From: Tolypothrix sp. PCC 7910
GTDB taxonomy: Bacteria; Cyanobacteriota; Cyanobacteriia; Cyanobacteriales; Nostocaceae
NCBI RefSeq assembly: GCF_011769525.1
Contig: NZ_CP050440.1
Coordinates: 2,481,501-2,545,500, forward strand
Length of the DNA stretch: 64,000 bases
Direction of reading: 5' to 3'
Part shown: piece after piece, positions 20,101-29,879 of the stretch
Layout: every line of letters begins with the position of its first letter
Position numbering within the stretch: position 1 is the stretch's first letter
Program-made: the position numbers and the translations under genes
Notes under the pieces: model-generated
The model's input: the letters and a program-made list of their open reading frames with translations, nothing else
Database searches by the model: none
What the model was told of the DNA's origin: nothing

Positions 20101-20205
20101 TTAACTACCTTGAGCGCAGGAAACTAGGGATGAGGGAAATCAGGGATGCGAGGAACAAGAGGAGAAATACTCTTTCCCAATATCCCATACCCATTTTTAT
20201 GTATT

Positions 20206-20238
20206 ACACTCATGTACTTTTACATTGAGTGTTTTTTT
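20206..20238 (+). terminator. Rho-independent terminator after the RHH-Mop gene
   Basis: The hairpin ACACTCATGTA / TACATTGAGTGT has one bulged base and loop CTTT. It is followed directly by a run of seven T residues. It sits 106 bp after the RHH-Mop stop codon in the correct orientation to end that transcript. Confidence 0.8.
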
Positions 20239-20585
20239 ATGCAAAATCTTACTCCCGTATAAATGCAGTGTGCTGCGGAAGAGTATGAGGTACTCTTGCA
20301 AAGCTAATCATACTATGCATACTATCTTGTCAATAATTTTCATAAATTTCGCCCCATATCCTCACAAAGGCATAGGTATTGATTTAATTGGGTGTCATGG
20401 TTAACTAGACCATAACTATGGTTATCCCCACTATCCCGATATTTACACATAGATGATATCTGTGATAAATCTGCCTTTGCTGCTGTAATTGCAAGTATTA
20501 ATTTAATCTCAGTCAATTCCTGCATCTGGGATAATTCCGATCAGTTCTCAAGCAACTACACAATTGTTTCTACCAAAATGTACCT
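20239..20585. other. Intergenic region upstream of the Crp-type regulator
   Basis: About 350 bp with no credible gene; a 61-codon minus-strand frame at 20340-20525 has no recognisable feature. This stretch should contain the promoter of the downstream Crp/Fnr-type gene. No GTA-N8-TAC NtcA-type site was recognised by eye. Confidence 0.4.
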
Positions 20586-21164
20586 ATGATGTCTTCTGCC
20601 AATTTGTCATATAACTCTGTTCTCAAAGAACAAATACCTCATCGCTTATTTACAAAGCGCGAAATGATACCACCACGCAACGATATATTGTGGCGAATCG
20701 AACGTGGTGCTGTTCGCACTTTGACCTGGAGCGAAGATGGAACATTTATTACTTTAGGTTACTGGGGGTCTGGTGATTTGATCGGTTCTCCATTGTCTAA
20801 AGTTAAGCCTTACCAAATTGAATGTTTGACTAGCGTAGAAGTAAGTATTGTGCCACCTCATTTGTGGTATCAAGATGTGGATGCTTTACTTTCTCATATT
20901 CAACAGGCAGAAGAACTGTTAAGCATAGTGCATTGTAAACCGATGTATCTGCGGTTGTGGCAATTTTTAGTGTGGTTAAGCACAAAATTTGGTCGTGAGG
21001 TAGAAGAGGGTACACTAATAGACCTGAATGCCACCCATCAAGAAATGGCAGAGGTATTAAATACAACAAGAGTAACAGTAACGCGACTTTTACAGCAGTT
21101 TGAAGAGGAAGGATTGCTGTTACGTCAAAAACGTCAAATTATTTTGCGTTTACCAAACAAATGA
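20586..21164 (+). CDS. Crp/Fnr-family transcriptional regulator
   Basis: This 192-residue regulator has an N-terminal cyclic-nucleotide-binding-like beta-roll (about 15-105: ILWRIERGAVRTLTWSEDG, FITLGYWGSGDLIGSPLS). A long connecting helix (about 105-140) and a C-terminal winged helix follow. The DNA-recognition part is ATHQEMAEVLNTTRVTVTRL, near residues 149-168. There is no obvious Arg in the phosphate-binding cassette, so cAMP binding is doubtful, and there are no Fnr-type cysteines. It is short for the family because the N-terminal helix is trimmed. Two ATG codons are adjacent at 20586 and 20589. Target genes are unknown. Confidence 0.82.
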   Translation: MMSSANLSYNSVLKEQIPHRLFTKREMIPPRNDILWRIERGAVRTLTWSEDGTFITLGYWGSGDLIGSPLSKVKPYQIECLTSVEVSIVPPHLWYQDVDALLSHIQQAEELLSIVHCKPMYLRLWQFLVWLSTKFGREVEEGTLIDLNATHQEMAEVLNTTRVTVTRLLQQFEEEGLLLRQKRQIILRLPNK

Positions 21165-21300
21165 ATCAAAAAATATTTCTATATTCTGGTGGTTGACTAA
21201 TATCAACCACCAATAAAAACAGTAGAATTATGGCTGGCTGGCTTAGGTCAAAACCCTGAAAATTCTATAATTTCAGGCATAAACTAAAGATTGATCTTGA

Positions 21301-21585
21301 CTAAGCTTCGACTTTTACACCGCGCCAGAAGGCAACATAGCCTTCAATATTTTTAGCTCTCTCCTTGGCGCTGGGATAGTACCAAGCTGCGTCTTGATTG
21401 ACTTGCCCATCAACTTCAACACTATAGTAACTAGCAACGCCTTTCCACGGACAAGTAGTGTGGGTATTACTTTCTTTAAAGTATTGCTTGTTAATAGCAT
21501 CAGGTGGAAAGTAATGGTTACCTTCTACAACTATAGTTTGATCGCTTATAGCTAGAGTTGCTCCATTCCAAATTGCTTTCGGCAT
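21301..21585 (-). CDS. DUF427 domain-containing protein
   Basis: This 94-residue protein matches DUF427 over its full length: MPKAIWNGATLAISDQTIVV, GNHYFPPDAI, CPWKGVASYYSVEVDG and DAAWYYPSAKE are characteristic. It is a small soluble beta-rich protein of unknown biochemical function, found widely in bacteria and cyanobacteria. It is a monocistronic unit on the minus strand. No catalytic role can be assigned. Confidence 0.88.
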   Translation of the reverse strand: MPKAIWNGATLAISDQTIVVEGNHYFPPDAINKQYFKESNTHTTCPWKGVASYYSVEVDGQVNQDAAWYYPSAKERAKNIEGYVAFWRGVKVEA

Positions 21586-21784
21586 AAGTTAAGTTTAGTA
21601 ATTAGCTAGACACATAACATTATGATTGTTAACTAGTTTTTTTGCTTGCCAAAAGCATTTACAGTGCTTATTGTTTGCTGGTTACATATCCTAATTAGGT
21701 GGAAAGTATTTCATTGATACATAAAAATACCTGTCCTTGTTACCCTAGCAGGTTCACAAAGACAGGGTAGAGTCAGCAGATGTA

Positions 21785-22090
21785 CTACTTACCGCCGTAA
21801 AAAAAGGCAATTTCTTTTTCTTTCAAAGGTGCAAAACCAGCTTCTGTGAGCAAGGTATCGAGTTCTGCTTGGGGAATGTGCTTTGCTCCAATTCTGACAA
21901 TCCGCGATCGCATAGTGTTCGATACGCCGCTACGCTGTCTATTTGCCTCTAGTGCCATGACTTTGTTATAAAGTTCCAGCTTGACAGTAGGGATAGGAGA
22001 ACCATCAAAATCAATTCCCTTTGCGATCGCTACGTCAATAGCATCAGCACCAGTGGTTGTTTGATTTACTTCATTAGTTTCAGCAGGCAT
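21785..22090 (-). CDS. Conserved hypothetical protein
   Basis: This 101-residue soluble protein has no domain I can name. The C-terminal part (RIVRIGAKHIPQAELDTLLT, AGFAPLKEKEIAFFYGGK) looks well structured and like a conserved cyanobacterial family. The segment near residues 55-65 (RSGVSNTMRSR) is encoded by DNA containing a GTAGCGGCGTATCG stretch and a CGATCGC palindrome, so it may be a repeat-derived insertion. The start at 22090 has ATG with a plausible upstream purine stretch. Its neighbours on the minus strand are a DUF427 gene and a small membrane protein, with no functional link evident. Confidence 0.7.
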   Translation of the reverse strand: MPAETNEVNQTTTGADAIDVAIAKGIDFDGSPIPTVKLELYNKVMALEANRQRSGVSNTMRSRIVRIGAKHIPQAELDTLLTEAGFAPLKEKEIAFFYGGK

Positions 22091-22315
22091 GACAATTTGC
22101 TCATAAAGCTATGAGTATATTTTACCAGTCATGCTCACTCCCAAAAATTGCGTAGGTGTTGTCCGTCTTAGGGAGTGCTTGACGCTTGGCATTTCACAAG
22201 AGACAGTGTTAATCAAGGGATACAAGGGGACAGAGGCAATTATTGCCTATACCCTTGTCACTTTTCAATATTTTGGTTTAATCTCAAACCATCGGTGTAG
22301 CTAATAGGTGATGCT

Positions 22316-22705
22316 ATGTCTGAAGCCCAAACTCCCCAAAATAAAGACCGTACCCTTGAGCAAGCTCTGACTAACAAAATCATAGATGATTACTTTGACA
22401 ATTCTGAAAGTTGGCTCAGAGCCATTTTGCGGATGTGTATCTTCTCTTTGGCGCACCTGGATGGAAAACCGGTTTTCGTGGTTGAATGTCCCAATCAAGC
22501 TGTAGCCAAGCGACTCAGCCGCAAAACCTATCCTTTTCGAGGTATTGTTTATTATTTAACTGACTATCTGGATGGTCAAGACCGCACTTTATTTTGCTAC
22601 CAAGAACCCAAAAGTGCAACATGGTGCTGTTTTGACACGAGTACCCATTCTTGGAAAAACGTGAGTAATTTGCAAGCGCCTACTGCATCAACTGATAGTC
22701 AATAG
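22316..22705 (+). CDS. Conserved hypothetical protein
   Basis: This 129-residue soluble protein was not recognised. It begins MSEAQTPQNKDRTLEQALTN, has an amphipathic region (ILRMCIFSLAHLDGKPVFVV) and a beta-rich C-terminal half with several Tyr, Trp and Cys residues (SATWCCFDTSTHSWKNVS). The ATG at 22316 follows AATAGGTGATGCT, an acceptable ribosome-binding region. Codon use is like its neighbours and it stands alone on the plus strand. It is probably a real cyanobacterial gene; the function cannot be stated. Confidence 0.7.
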   Translation: MSEAQTPQNKDRTLEQALTNKIIDDYFDNSESWLRAILRMCIFSLAHLDGKPVFVVECPNQAVAKRLSRKTYPFRGIVYYLTDYLDGQDRTLFCYQEPKSATWCCFDTSTHSWKNVSNLQAPTASTDSQ

Positions 22706-22819
22706 TTGATGACAGAGAACAACTTTCATGGTTCTGTGTTTTAACGTGGTAAGAGATTAACTGAGGTTAATCGCTATTTTCAGCTTACTACCTGTCCCTT
22801 TCGCGATCCTGAACTCAGG

Positions 22820-23074
22820 TTAGGTGCGATTTTGGTTTGTTGCTAAACCTGCAACAAATGCGCCTAAGATTGAGCCTACCCACAGTCCGGTTATGCTACC
22901 TTGCCAAATTGCACCTGGTGTTACCCAAGTGTTGCATATTTGTTTGAAAGCCCAATTCTGATTTTGGCACTTCTGGCTATGCAGCATCAGGGTGAGTTGT
23001 CCACTCATGTAACCGCCAAAAAACCCTGATGATAGCGCTACTAAGGTACAAATTAAAATTCTATTTTTAGCCAT
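22820..23074 (-). CDS. Small membrane protein, function unknown
   Basis: This 84-residue protein has two predicted membrane helices: ILICTLVALSSGFFGGYMSG (about 5-24) and GSITGLWVGSILGAFVAGLA (about 59-78). Between them lies a short loop with two cysteines (QKCQNQNWAFKQICNTW) that could form a disulfide. Glycine-rich helices suggest tight packing. It is downstream of ppc on the same strand, separated by an STRR array, so it might be read through from ppc. No family recognised. Confidence 0.6.
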   Translation of the reverse strand: MAKNRILICTLVALSSGFFGGYMSGQLTLMLHSQKCQNQNWAFKQICNTWVTPGAIWQGSITGLWVGSILGAFVAGLATNQNRT

Positions 23075-23080
23075 ATATCA

Positions 23081-23153
23081 AAGGTCAAGGGTCAAAGGTC
23101 AAGAGTCAAAGGTCAAACAAATCTGGATTTTTGACTGTTGACTCTTGACTCAA
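23081..23153. repeat. Opposed STRR heptamer arrays at the 3' end of ppc
   Basis: Positions 23081-23115 read as five heptamers of the type AAGGTCA/AGGGTCA/AGAGTCA. After 15 bp, positions 23131-23151 read TTGACTG TTGACTC TTGACTC, the opposite orientation. Together they can form a hairpin between ppc and the small membrane protein gene. The 7-bp period marks it as an STRR of the type common in Nostocales. Confidence 0.75.
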
Positions 23154-23161
23154 CTACTAAA

Positions 23162-26100
23162 TCAACCAGTATTTCTCATACCTGCAGCAATACCGTTAAT
23201 AGTTAACAATGCGCCTCGCAGTAACTCACCTTTACTGTACCGGGAATGGATAACACCAGATGGGGCAGTATTGCGTGATTGGCGGAGGCGTTTCAGTAGG
23301 GAAACCTGAATAAATCCTAAAGGTACAATCGTACCATTGCGTAACTGCACAGAACGCTGTAAAACCGGATCGCCATCTAACAGGCGACTGTGTCCGGTAA
23401 TTTTTAACACTAAATCTTTGGTGAGATAGTATTCACTAGCAATTTGCTCAAAAACCTTCTCAAATCGGGGCTTATCTTCCGGATTGGATAGTTCTTGGAC
23501 GTAATGCTGCGCCATTTGCATATCTACTTTTGCTAAGGTCATTTCTGCTTTAGAAATCACCATCTTGAAGAATGGCCACTTAACGTAAAAGTAGCGTAGC
23601 AATTTCAAGTGTTCTTCTGGCTCTGCTTGCAAAAATTCTTGCAAAGCTGTACCTACACCATACCAGGAAGGCAGTAAAAATCTCGTTTGCGTCCAACTAA
23701 ATACCCAAGGAATCGCTCTCAGGCTGCTTAAATCTTTCTTACCCGATGGCCGACGTGCGGGACGGGAGCTAATTTGCAACTGGCTAATTTCTTCAATGGG
23801 AGTTACTTGGTGGAAGAAGTCAATGAAATCGGGTTGCTCATAAATCAAAGCTCGATAATGAGAACGCGATCGCGCTGCTAATTCCTCCATAATTTCGTTC
23901 CAAGGTTCAATATCATCGAAACCTGTCCGCAGTAAGCTGGCTTGAATTACAGCCGTGGTGATAGTTTCCAGGTTGTACAAAGCCAAATCCATTAGCGAAT
24001 ATTTAGAAGCTAACACTTCCCCTTGTTCAGTAATTTTGATTCTGCCATTAATGCTGTGACCAGGTTGGGCTAAAATCGCTTCGTAAGCTGGGCCGCCACC
24101 TCTACCTACAGAACCACCACGTCCGTGAAAAATTCGTAAATTCACGCCGTATTTTTCTGCTATTTCCTGGAGCGATTTTTGGGCTTTATGAATTTCCCAA
24201 TTGCTGCTTAAAAAACCAGAGTCTTTATTACTGTCAGAATAGCCTAACATTACTTCTTGCAGGTTCAAGGTCAGCGGACAAGTGGCGTGGATATTGTCTG
24301 CGTTTTTCTCATTCGCCTTGACTTGCTCGTAGCCGCCAGCTAATAAAGCTCGATATAACGGTAGCTCAAAAAGTTGCCGCATCACAGTTCTGGAGCGTTG
24401 CAAGTCTTCTACCGTTTCAAATAAAGGTACAACTTGAATAGTACCAACTGCGATCGCGGGGTCAAACAGTCTGGCTTCTTTGGCTAATAATAAAACTTCC
24501 AGTACGTCGCTGACTTGGCGGCACATACTAATAATGTAAGTTTGGCAGATTTGTACGCCAAACTCTTGTTGTAGCGATCGCAAGACGCGGAAGGTTTGAA
24601 TGACATCGTTGGTTTTTTCGGAGAATGGTAATTCTGCGGGAATTAAGGGACGGCGAGTTTGTAATTCTCCTGTTAACCAAGCTACCCGCTGCTCTTCTGT
24701 CAGATCATTATAAGGTTGGGGTAAGACTTGGAGATATTCCAGAATTTCATTCAGTGCATCCGAATGACGGGAAGATTCTTGACGAATATCTAACTGTGTC
24801 AGGTTAAAACCAAAAATTTCTACCTGAGAAATTAAATTATCTAATTCTCGACAGCTTAAACCTGTTTCGGTCAAGTTGCGTTGAATCATTCGCAGTTCAG
24901 CCAGAAAATCTGCTCCCGACAGATACATCGGCTTGTCTTCATTCTTGGGTGTTTCCCGCTTATACAAAGCCAAATTGCGATCGCGGGTATTTTCTAGCCT
25001 TCTTAAAACATAAGATAACTTCAGTCGATAAGGTTCTTGACGATAACGAAGTGCTAAAGCGTCATAGATTTCGCTTAACTGTGACTGATCCAACTCCAGA
25101 GATTCCAGTAAATCTGGAAGGACATCACTCCAGTGCATCGAGACGCTTAATAACTCAATCAATTGCTTGACTGAGTTAATGTATCTTTCCAATACCATTT
25201 TGCGCTGATAACAAGCTGTCTGCCAGGTAACGTCTGGTGTGACTGAGGGATTACCATCTCTATCGGAACCTACCCAAGAACCAAAAGAGCAAAAGTTTTT
25301 CTGCGGCGGTTCCAGCCACGGAAAGGTTTTATTCAGGGCGTATGTAAACCGTTTATGCAGTTGGGGAATCCCATCAAACAGCACTTCTTGGAAGTAGTGC
25401 AAAGCATAGTCTACTTCATCTAAAACTGTCGGCTTAAACTGGTGCAGTTCATCCGTGCGCCACCACAGGCGAATTTCTTCTAGTAACTTTTCGCGGATTT
25501 CTGCTGCTTCCCAAGGATATCCGCCTAATGTACTGCCAGAACGGTTTTCTACCGTATCTAGCTTTTGTAATAGATTGACCACTTGTCTTTGCTTATCCCG
25601 AATTGTATGACGCACAATTTCTGTGGGATGAGCTGTAAACACTAAACGCACATCTAATTGAGCAATTAGACGTTGAATTTGCTGCGGCGGGACATTGAGT
25701 TTGAATAAATGGGGAAATAAAGCGGCAAAAGTACCTTTCTGCTTGTCTTTTTCTTTAGCTAGCCAACTCTTGGCTAATAAATCCGCACCGATTCCCCGGT
25801 TTACAGGTGCATCGTTTTCTAGCTGATTGGATGAATAGGTAATATTGGGTAAGATTTCTGGATCTTCTAGCTCTGCTTCCGCCTCAGAATAGCGAGTTAA
25901 TTGCTGCCGTTGTTCATATTCCTGCTCTATGATGTTGATCAGCTGGAAATACAGCGCAAAAGCCCGAGCCGCCCGGATGGCTTCATTAATATTTAGTTGT
26001 TCAATCAACTTTACCGCAGATTCAGCTTGGTCATGAGTAGCTTGACCTTCTGGCGAACACAAAGCGCGCAATTGTTCCAATAAATCCACCATTTTTTGCC

Positions 26101-26224
26101 CGCATTCTTGCCGGAGTACCGCTTCCCACAGTTCCTCTACGATTTGGAGACGATGGCGTAAAAATAACTCTGAGGCGGGGTAGATTTTCGCTGCCTGAGA
26201 CAAAGAGTATAAAACAGAACTCAT
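23162..26224 (-). CDS. ppc: Phosphoenolpyruvate carboxylase
   Basis: This 1020-residue enzyme fixes bicarbonate onto PEP to give oxaloacetate, the main anaplerotic reaction in cyanobacteria. The catalytic histidine His199 lies in [13 protein letters not shown]. The active-site glycine loop is [31 protein letters not shown] and the conserved C-terminus [10 protein letters not shown] are also present. Length fits cyanobacterial enzymes, which carry an N-terminal extension. It starts at ATG 26224. The C-terminal Asn-Thr-Gly required for activity is intact despite the STRR directly after the stop codon. Confidence 0.97.
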   Translation of the reverse strand: MSSVLYSLSQAAKIYPASELFLRHRLQIVEELWEAVLRQECGQKMVDLLEQLRALCSPEGQATHDQAESAVKLIEQLNINEAIRAARAFALYFQLINIIEQEYEQRQQLTRYSEAEAELEDPEILPNITYSSNQLENDAPVNRGIGADLLAKSWLAKEKDKQKGTFAALFPHLFKLNVPPQQIQRLIAQLDVRLVFTAHPTEIVRHTIRDKQRQVVNLLQKLDTVENRSGSTLGGYPWEAAEIREKLLEEIRLWWRTDELHQFKPTVLDEVDYALHYFQEVLFDGIPQLHKRFTYALNKTFPWLEPPQKNFCSFGSWVGSDRDGNPSVTPDVTWQTACYQRKMVLERYINSVKQLIELLSVSMHWSDVLPDLLESLELDQSQLSEIYDALALRYRQEPYRLKLSYVLRRLENTRDRNLALYKRETPKNEDKPMYLSGADFLAELRMIQRNLTETGLSCRELDNLISQVEIFGFNLTQLDIRQESSRHSDALNEILEYLQVLPQPYNDLTEEQRVAWLTGELQTRRPLIPAELPFSEKTNDVIQTFRVLRSLQQEFGVQICQTYIISMCRQVSDVLEVLLLAKEARLFDPAIAVGTIQVVPLFETVEDLQRSRTVMRQLFELPLYRALLAGGYEQVKANEKNADNIHATCPLTLNLQEVMLGYSDSNKDSGFLSSNWEIHKAQKSLQEIAEKYGVNLRIFHGRGGSVGRGGGPAYEAILAQPGHSINGRIKITEQGEVLASKYSLMDLALYNLETITTAVIQASLLRTGFDDIEPWNEIMEELAARSRSHYRALIYEQPDFIDFFHQVTPIEEISQLQISSRPARRPSGKKDLSSLRAIPWVFSWTQTRFLLPSWYGVGTALQEFLQAEPEEHLKLLRYFYVKWPFFKMVISKAEMTLAKVDMQMAQHYVQELSNPEDKPRFEKVFEQIASEYYLTKDLVLKITGHSRLLDGDPVLQRSVQLRNGTIVPLGFIQVSLLKRLRQSRNTAPSGVIHSRYSKGELLRGALLTINGIAAGMRNTG

Positions 26225-26327
26225 ATTCGCTATATTGTGCCAAAACGATTATTGTTTAGAATTCTTTGTGGTGTAGTCCGAACTTCTGGCAAGTGTCCAG
26301 AATGGAGCATCTTTTAGAGTAAAATTT

Positions 26328-26564
26328 TTAACTGTGATTGAATTCGTTGTCTTCTGGGAAGTCGAGTATGGGTAGGCGATCGCCCCGAAATAATTCTTCA
26401 CTGGCTTGGCCCATAGCTTCTAGGGCTTTTACTGAGGCATTTCCTGCTGTACACAGCAGTAGTATAGACGCTGTACCTATTTGTAAAAGCAAAGATTGGG
26501 GAATGCTAAACAGCAACAGATTTAATTCTGGGTTCGGTGAAGGTTTTTGGGTTGCAGGTGACAT
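26328..26564 (-). CDS. Small hydrophobic protein, putative
   Basis: This 78-residue frame has one hydrophobic stretch (LLLFSIPQSLLLQIGTASIL, then LLLCTAGNA, about 16-44). A conserved-looking tail follows (VKALEAMGQASEELFRGDRL, PILDFPEDNEF). Composition looks like a genuine membrane-associated cyanobacterial protein. The overlapping plus-strand frame at 26338-26592 looks like its shadow (Ser/Arg/Ala-rich, no features). It lies upstream of ppc on the same strand, about 100 bp away. No family name can be given. Confidence 0.6.
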   Translation of the reverse strand: MSPATQKPSPNPELNLLLFSIPQSLLLQIGTASILLLCTAGNASVKALEAMGQASEELFRGDRLPILDFPEDNEFNHS

Positions 26565-26781
26565 CGCTAATTTTCGTTTGTTTGCAGATTAGTAAAATAA
26601 ACAAAAAATCCAACAGAGACGTTGCTCGCAACTAGACATTTAAAATCTTTGCCAATTTTGCAAGCGCATAAGGTAACAAAAGTGTTAAAACCAAACGTCA
26701 GGGTGTGATAAATGTATGGTTCTAGTTTACAAGCGCAGGCACTATCCCCCAATACTCGCTTTCTCTAAAAGTTAACTGCCC

Positions 26782-29700
26782 ATGAAAACAGCATTACTAG
26801 ATCGCCAAAAATCCCTAGTGCAATGGGTAAGCCAAGCAACTGGGATTAGCACTTTCGGGGTGAAAGTCCAGTTACGGGGAAATGACTTACATATCCTTTG
26901 TGAAGGCAAAGAATGTCCAGGACGTTGGCGCACTTTATATGACTTGCTACAAGCAATCCAGCAAACAGACTTGGATGTCCTCACAAATGGCGAACAACCC
27001 TCAATATACCAAGTATTTGTCTACGGCCGAAAAAAAGGCGATGGGCGACCCCAATGGTGCCATCGAGTCTATTTAAATCAGCTCGAACGACATTTGGAAG
27101 AGGCGAAGCAGGGTTTATTAGAAGATAACCAGAAATCTCAACCAGGCGGAGCGCTGATTTTATCTAACGAAAGCTTGGCAAGAAAAGGAAACCCTGATGC
27201 CATTGCCCGTTATTTGAGTGAAACTCTCAGCGCTTTTGGTGTGGCTGTAGAAGTCAAAGTCAAACCGCAACCCAGCACAGAAAATAGTCAAGTACAAGAA
27301 CAACGCCTGTGGATATTTTGTCAGTCGAGTTATAGTCCCGATCCTTCACTATTAGCAGAGCCAGTCGCCCAAAAGTTACGCAATCTGAAGATGACAGGCT
27401 ACCAGGATGCGGTAATTTTTTCCCAGGTGAAGGGAGAAAACAAACCCGAGTGGCGATTGCGGGTGGATTTAACGCCGCCAGAAGTAATGCTCAAGGACTG
27501 GGCAAGGTGGGGCGATGTCCAATCAATCGCCAGGCTGTTAAGTGAGGAGTTATCAGATGCAAGAGTTGCTGTGCAAACTTCACTGCAAGAATCAACTCTA
27601 CATATTTTTTGCACTCCCAGTTCTGAAGCTTTAGACGCAGCCCCAGAAAAACAATTATGCCTACATAAGATCAAATCTAAATTAGAAGCGATCGCTCCCC
27701 AAGGGATCAAAGCTGCCACTGTCTACGGCCAAAAAATTGCCGACAAGCAGCCAGCTTGGATTGACTGGCTCACCTTACCAGCGGCCCTCCATGAACCTTT
27801 CGCCCCAACAGCTTTAGAATTGGCTAACTCTGGTGATCAACCAGCAATTAATTATTTATTAGAACGATTACTGAATCCTGATTTAGATTGGCGCTTGAAA
27901 ACAGGCGGTGCCAAGATTACGCTACTGCACAAAGGTGATTTATTTCACGTTATGTGTGATGCACCTGTATGCCCATCTCGCAAGAAAGTAGCAAACAAAG
28001 TGGTAGAGTTGCTGCGCCAATTCAAAATCCCTGGAGTGATGGGAGTCCGCGTCTATGGACGGCGTGCAGGGAATAAGGAACCTTCTTGGCATACCGGCGA
28101 AGATTTTCAGCCTCGCCAACGGTTAGTCCCAGAAGCTACTCCCGAATTTGCGGCTACATCTATCTACATTAACGATCTAGTAACTACTCCCACAGATGAA
28201 CCAATCTTACGTCCTGATTTAACGACAGAAGAGGTTCAAACTTTTATTACAGAAGTAGCCCGGGATTGGGTAACCACAACCAAGCTAACTTTCAAAAAAT
28301 TACTGTTACAAACGCAACTATTTAGCGAAATTGACCAGCCCACAGAGTATAACCCAGAAGCTCAAGGCATTAAGGTTGCTTTAGTTTGGGGAACGCTGGG
28401 ATTATTACTCACTATGCAAACTGACTGGGTATTGGGGCAAATCGTTAACCGCAATTTACCAAGTTCTACACCACAAGTAACGGCATCATCTAGCCCTAAA
28501 GCCAAGACATCTCCAAAGCATGAGGAGAATCAAAGTCAGATGAGTGCATTCTTTGCGGATACCTCTAAAGCTAAACGGAAGCCGGGTAAGGGTTCGGTTT
28601 TCAATGATTCTGGCTTCACTCAAAATGATGAGGACACCGAAACAGAAAACTTAAAAGCCGCACCTTTAAAAGGCAAAGCCACCGCCACCGCGATTTTATT
28701 GGCAGCGCGATCGCAAATGCCCAGTTTTAATGCACGGCAGTTAGACGAGCAAATTGCCTTGTATAAGCAGCGGTTAGCCAAAATGGGTAAACCTCCCCAT
28801 GTGTTAATTATGGGTTCCTCCCGTGCCCTCAGAGGAGTCGATCCGGCAGCACTTTCACAAGCTTTAGCAACTCAAGGTTATCCAAACATTGATGTATTTA
28901 ACTTTGGGGTCAATGGTGCTACTGCTCAAGTTGTAGACTTTATTGTGCGCCGTGTCTTAGAACCAGCAGAACTGCCAAAACTGATTATTTGGGCAGATGG
29001 TTCCCGTGCTTTTAATAGTGGTCGTAAAGACATCACCTTTGCATCAATTGCCGCCTCACCAGGCTATAAACAGGTATTGCAAAAAGCGATCGCCACGGGT
29101 ACAACTGATGAGTTGCTCAAAGATCCAGCAAAATCTTCAGACGCAACCAAAACAAAAGCTCAAAAGCCAGAGATGAGCAGCTATCAGCTAGCTAATGAGT
29201 GGTTAAACCAGGCTGTAGCTAATATTTCTGCCAGCTACGCCAACCGCGATCGCGTCAAAGAGTTATTGCAAAAGCAGCTTAACTCATTGCCTTTAATTAG
29301 CGATCATAATCCTGGAAGTACATCATCTGCACAATTAAGCAACGATGCTCCAGAAGAAGATACTTCTCAAATGTCTGTTGACTTTGATGGCTTTTTACCT
29401 TTATCAATCCGCTTTCATCCTGCGAGGTATTATCAGAAACACCCCAAAGTTCCGGGAAATTACGACAACGACTATCAATCTTTTAAAGTTCAAGGAGAAC
29501 AAGACACTGCTTTTCAAGCATTGCTGAGTTTTACGCAAGCGCAAAAAATTCCTTTAGTATTTGTCAATACACCCTTAACCACCGACTATCTAGATTCTGT
29601 GCGTCAACAGTATGAGCAAGAATTCCAAAAATATATGTCGGAGGTTAACAATCCCAACTTTATCTACCGAGATTTAAGTCAACTGTGGCCAAAAAACCAT

Positions 29701-29799
29701 GACTACTTTTCTGACCCCAGTCACCTCAACCGTTTTGGTGCCTACGAAGTCTCGAAAAAGCTAGCTCACGATCCCATGATTCCCTGGCCAACAAAGTAG
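26782..29799 (+). CDS. DUF1574/SGNH-type protein with four N-terminal repeat modules
   Basis: This 1005-residue protein has three parts. Residues 1-460 hold about four degenerate copies of a 110-residue module, each with a strand of the type LHILCEG, LWIFCQS, LHIFCTP or LFHVMCD and a VYGRK/VYGQK strand. A membrane helix lies near 528-548. The C-terminal DUF1574 region resembles SGNH hydrolases: PHVLIMGSSRALRGVDP near 671 supplies the nucleophile Ser, and DPSHLNRFG near 977 supplies the Asp-x-x-His pair. Such proteins pair with MBOAT acyltransferases, here encoded 80 bp downstream, to O-acylate exported polysaccharides in the way of AlgJ/AlgX with AlgI. The role of the repeat modules is unknown. 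Confidence 0.8.
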   Translation: MKTALLDRQKSLVQWVSQATGISTFGVKVQLRGNDLHILCEGKECPGRWRTLYDLLQAIQQTDLDVLTNGEQPSIYQVFVYGRKKGDGRPQWCHRVYLNQLERHLEEAKQGLLEDNQKSQPGGALILSNESLARKGNPDAIARYLSETLSAFGVAVEVKVKPQPSTENSQVQEQRLWIFCQSSYSPDPSLLAEPVAQKLRNLKMTGYQDAVIFSQVKGENKPEWRLRVDLTPPEVMLKDWARWGDVQSIARLLSEELSDARVAVQTSLQESTLHIFCTPSSEALDAAPEKQLCLHKIKSKLEAIAPQGIKAATVYGQKIADKQPAWIDWLTLPAALHEPFAPTALELANSGDQPAINYLLERLLNPDLDWRLKTGGAKITLLHKGDLFHVMCDAPVCPSRKKVANKVVELLRQFKIPGVMGVRVYGRRAGNKEPSWHTGEDFQPRQRLVPEATPEFAATSIYINDLVTTPTDEPILRPDLTTEEVQTFITEVARDWVTTTKLTFKKLLLQTQLFSEIDQPTEYNPEAQGIKVALVWGTLGLLLTMQTDWVLGQIVNRNLPSSTPQVTASSSPKAKTSPKHEENQSQMSAFFADTSKAKRKPGKGSVFNDSGFTQNDEDTETENLKAAPLKGKATATAILLAARSQMPSFNARQLDEQIALYKQRLAKMGKPPHVLIMGSSRALRGVDPAALSQALATQGYPNIDVFNFGVNGATAQVVDFIVRRVLEPAELPKLIIWADGSRAFNSGRKDITFASIAASPGYKQVLQKAIATGTTDELLKDPAKSSDATKTKAQKPEMSSYQLANEWLNQAVANISASYANRDRVKELLQKQLNSLPLISDHNPGSTSSAQLSNDAPEEDTSQMSVDFDGFLPLSIRFHPARYYQKHPKVPGNYDNDYQSFKVQGEQDTAFQALLSFTQAQKIPLVFVNTPLTTDYLDSVRQQYEQEFQKYMSEVNNPNFIYRDLSQLWPKNHDYFSDPSHLNRFGAYEVSKKLAHDPMIPWPTK

Positions 29800-29879
29800 A
29801 GAGATGAGGAAGCAGAGGGGACAGGGGGACAAGGGGAAAAATTCCTATTACCAATTAACAAACCCAAAATGACTAACAA

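Noticed and set aside
21900-21945. Repeat-derived insertion inside the 101-residue hypothetical protein
   Set aside because: The GTAGCGGCGTATCG stretch and CGATCGC palindrome look suspicious, but without an uninterrupted homologue I cannot show an insertion.
26338-26592. 84-codon plus-strand frame opposite the small hydrophobic protein
   Set aside because: Ser/Arg/Ala-rich with no domain; the minus-strand frame has a convincing membrane segment and protein-like tail.
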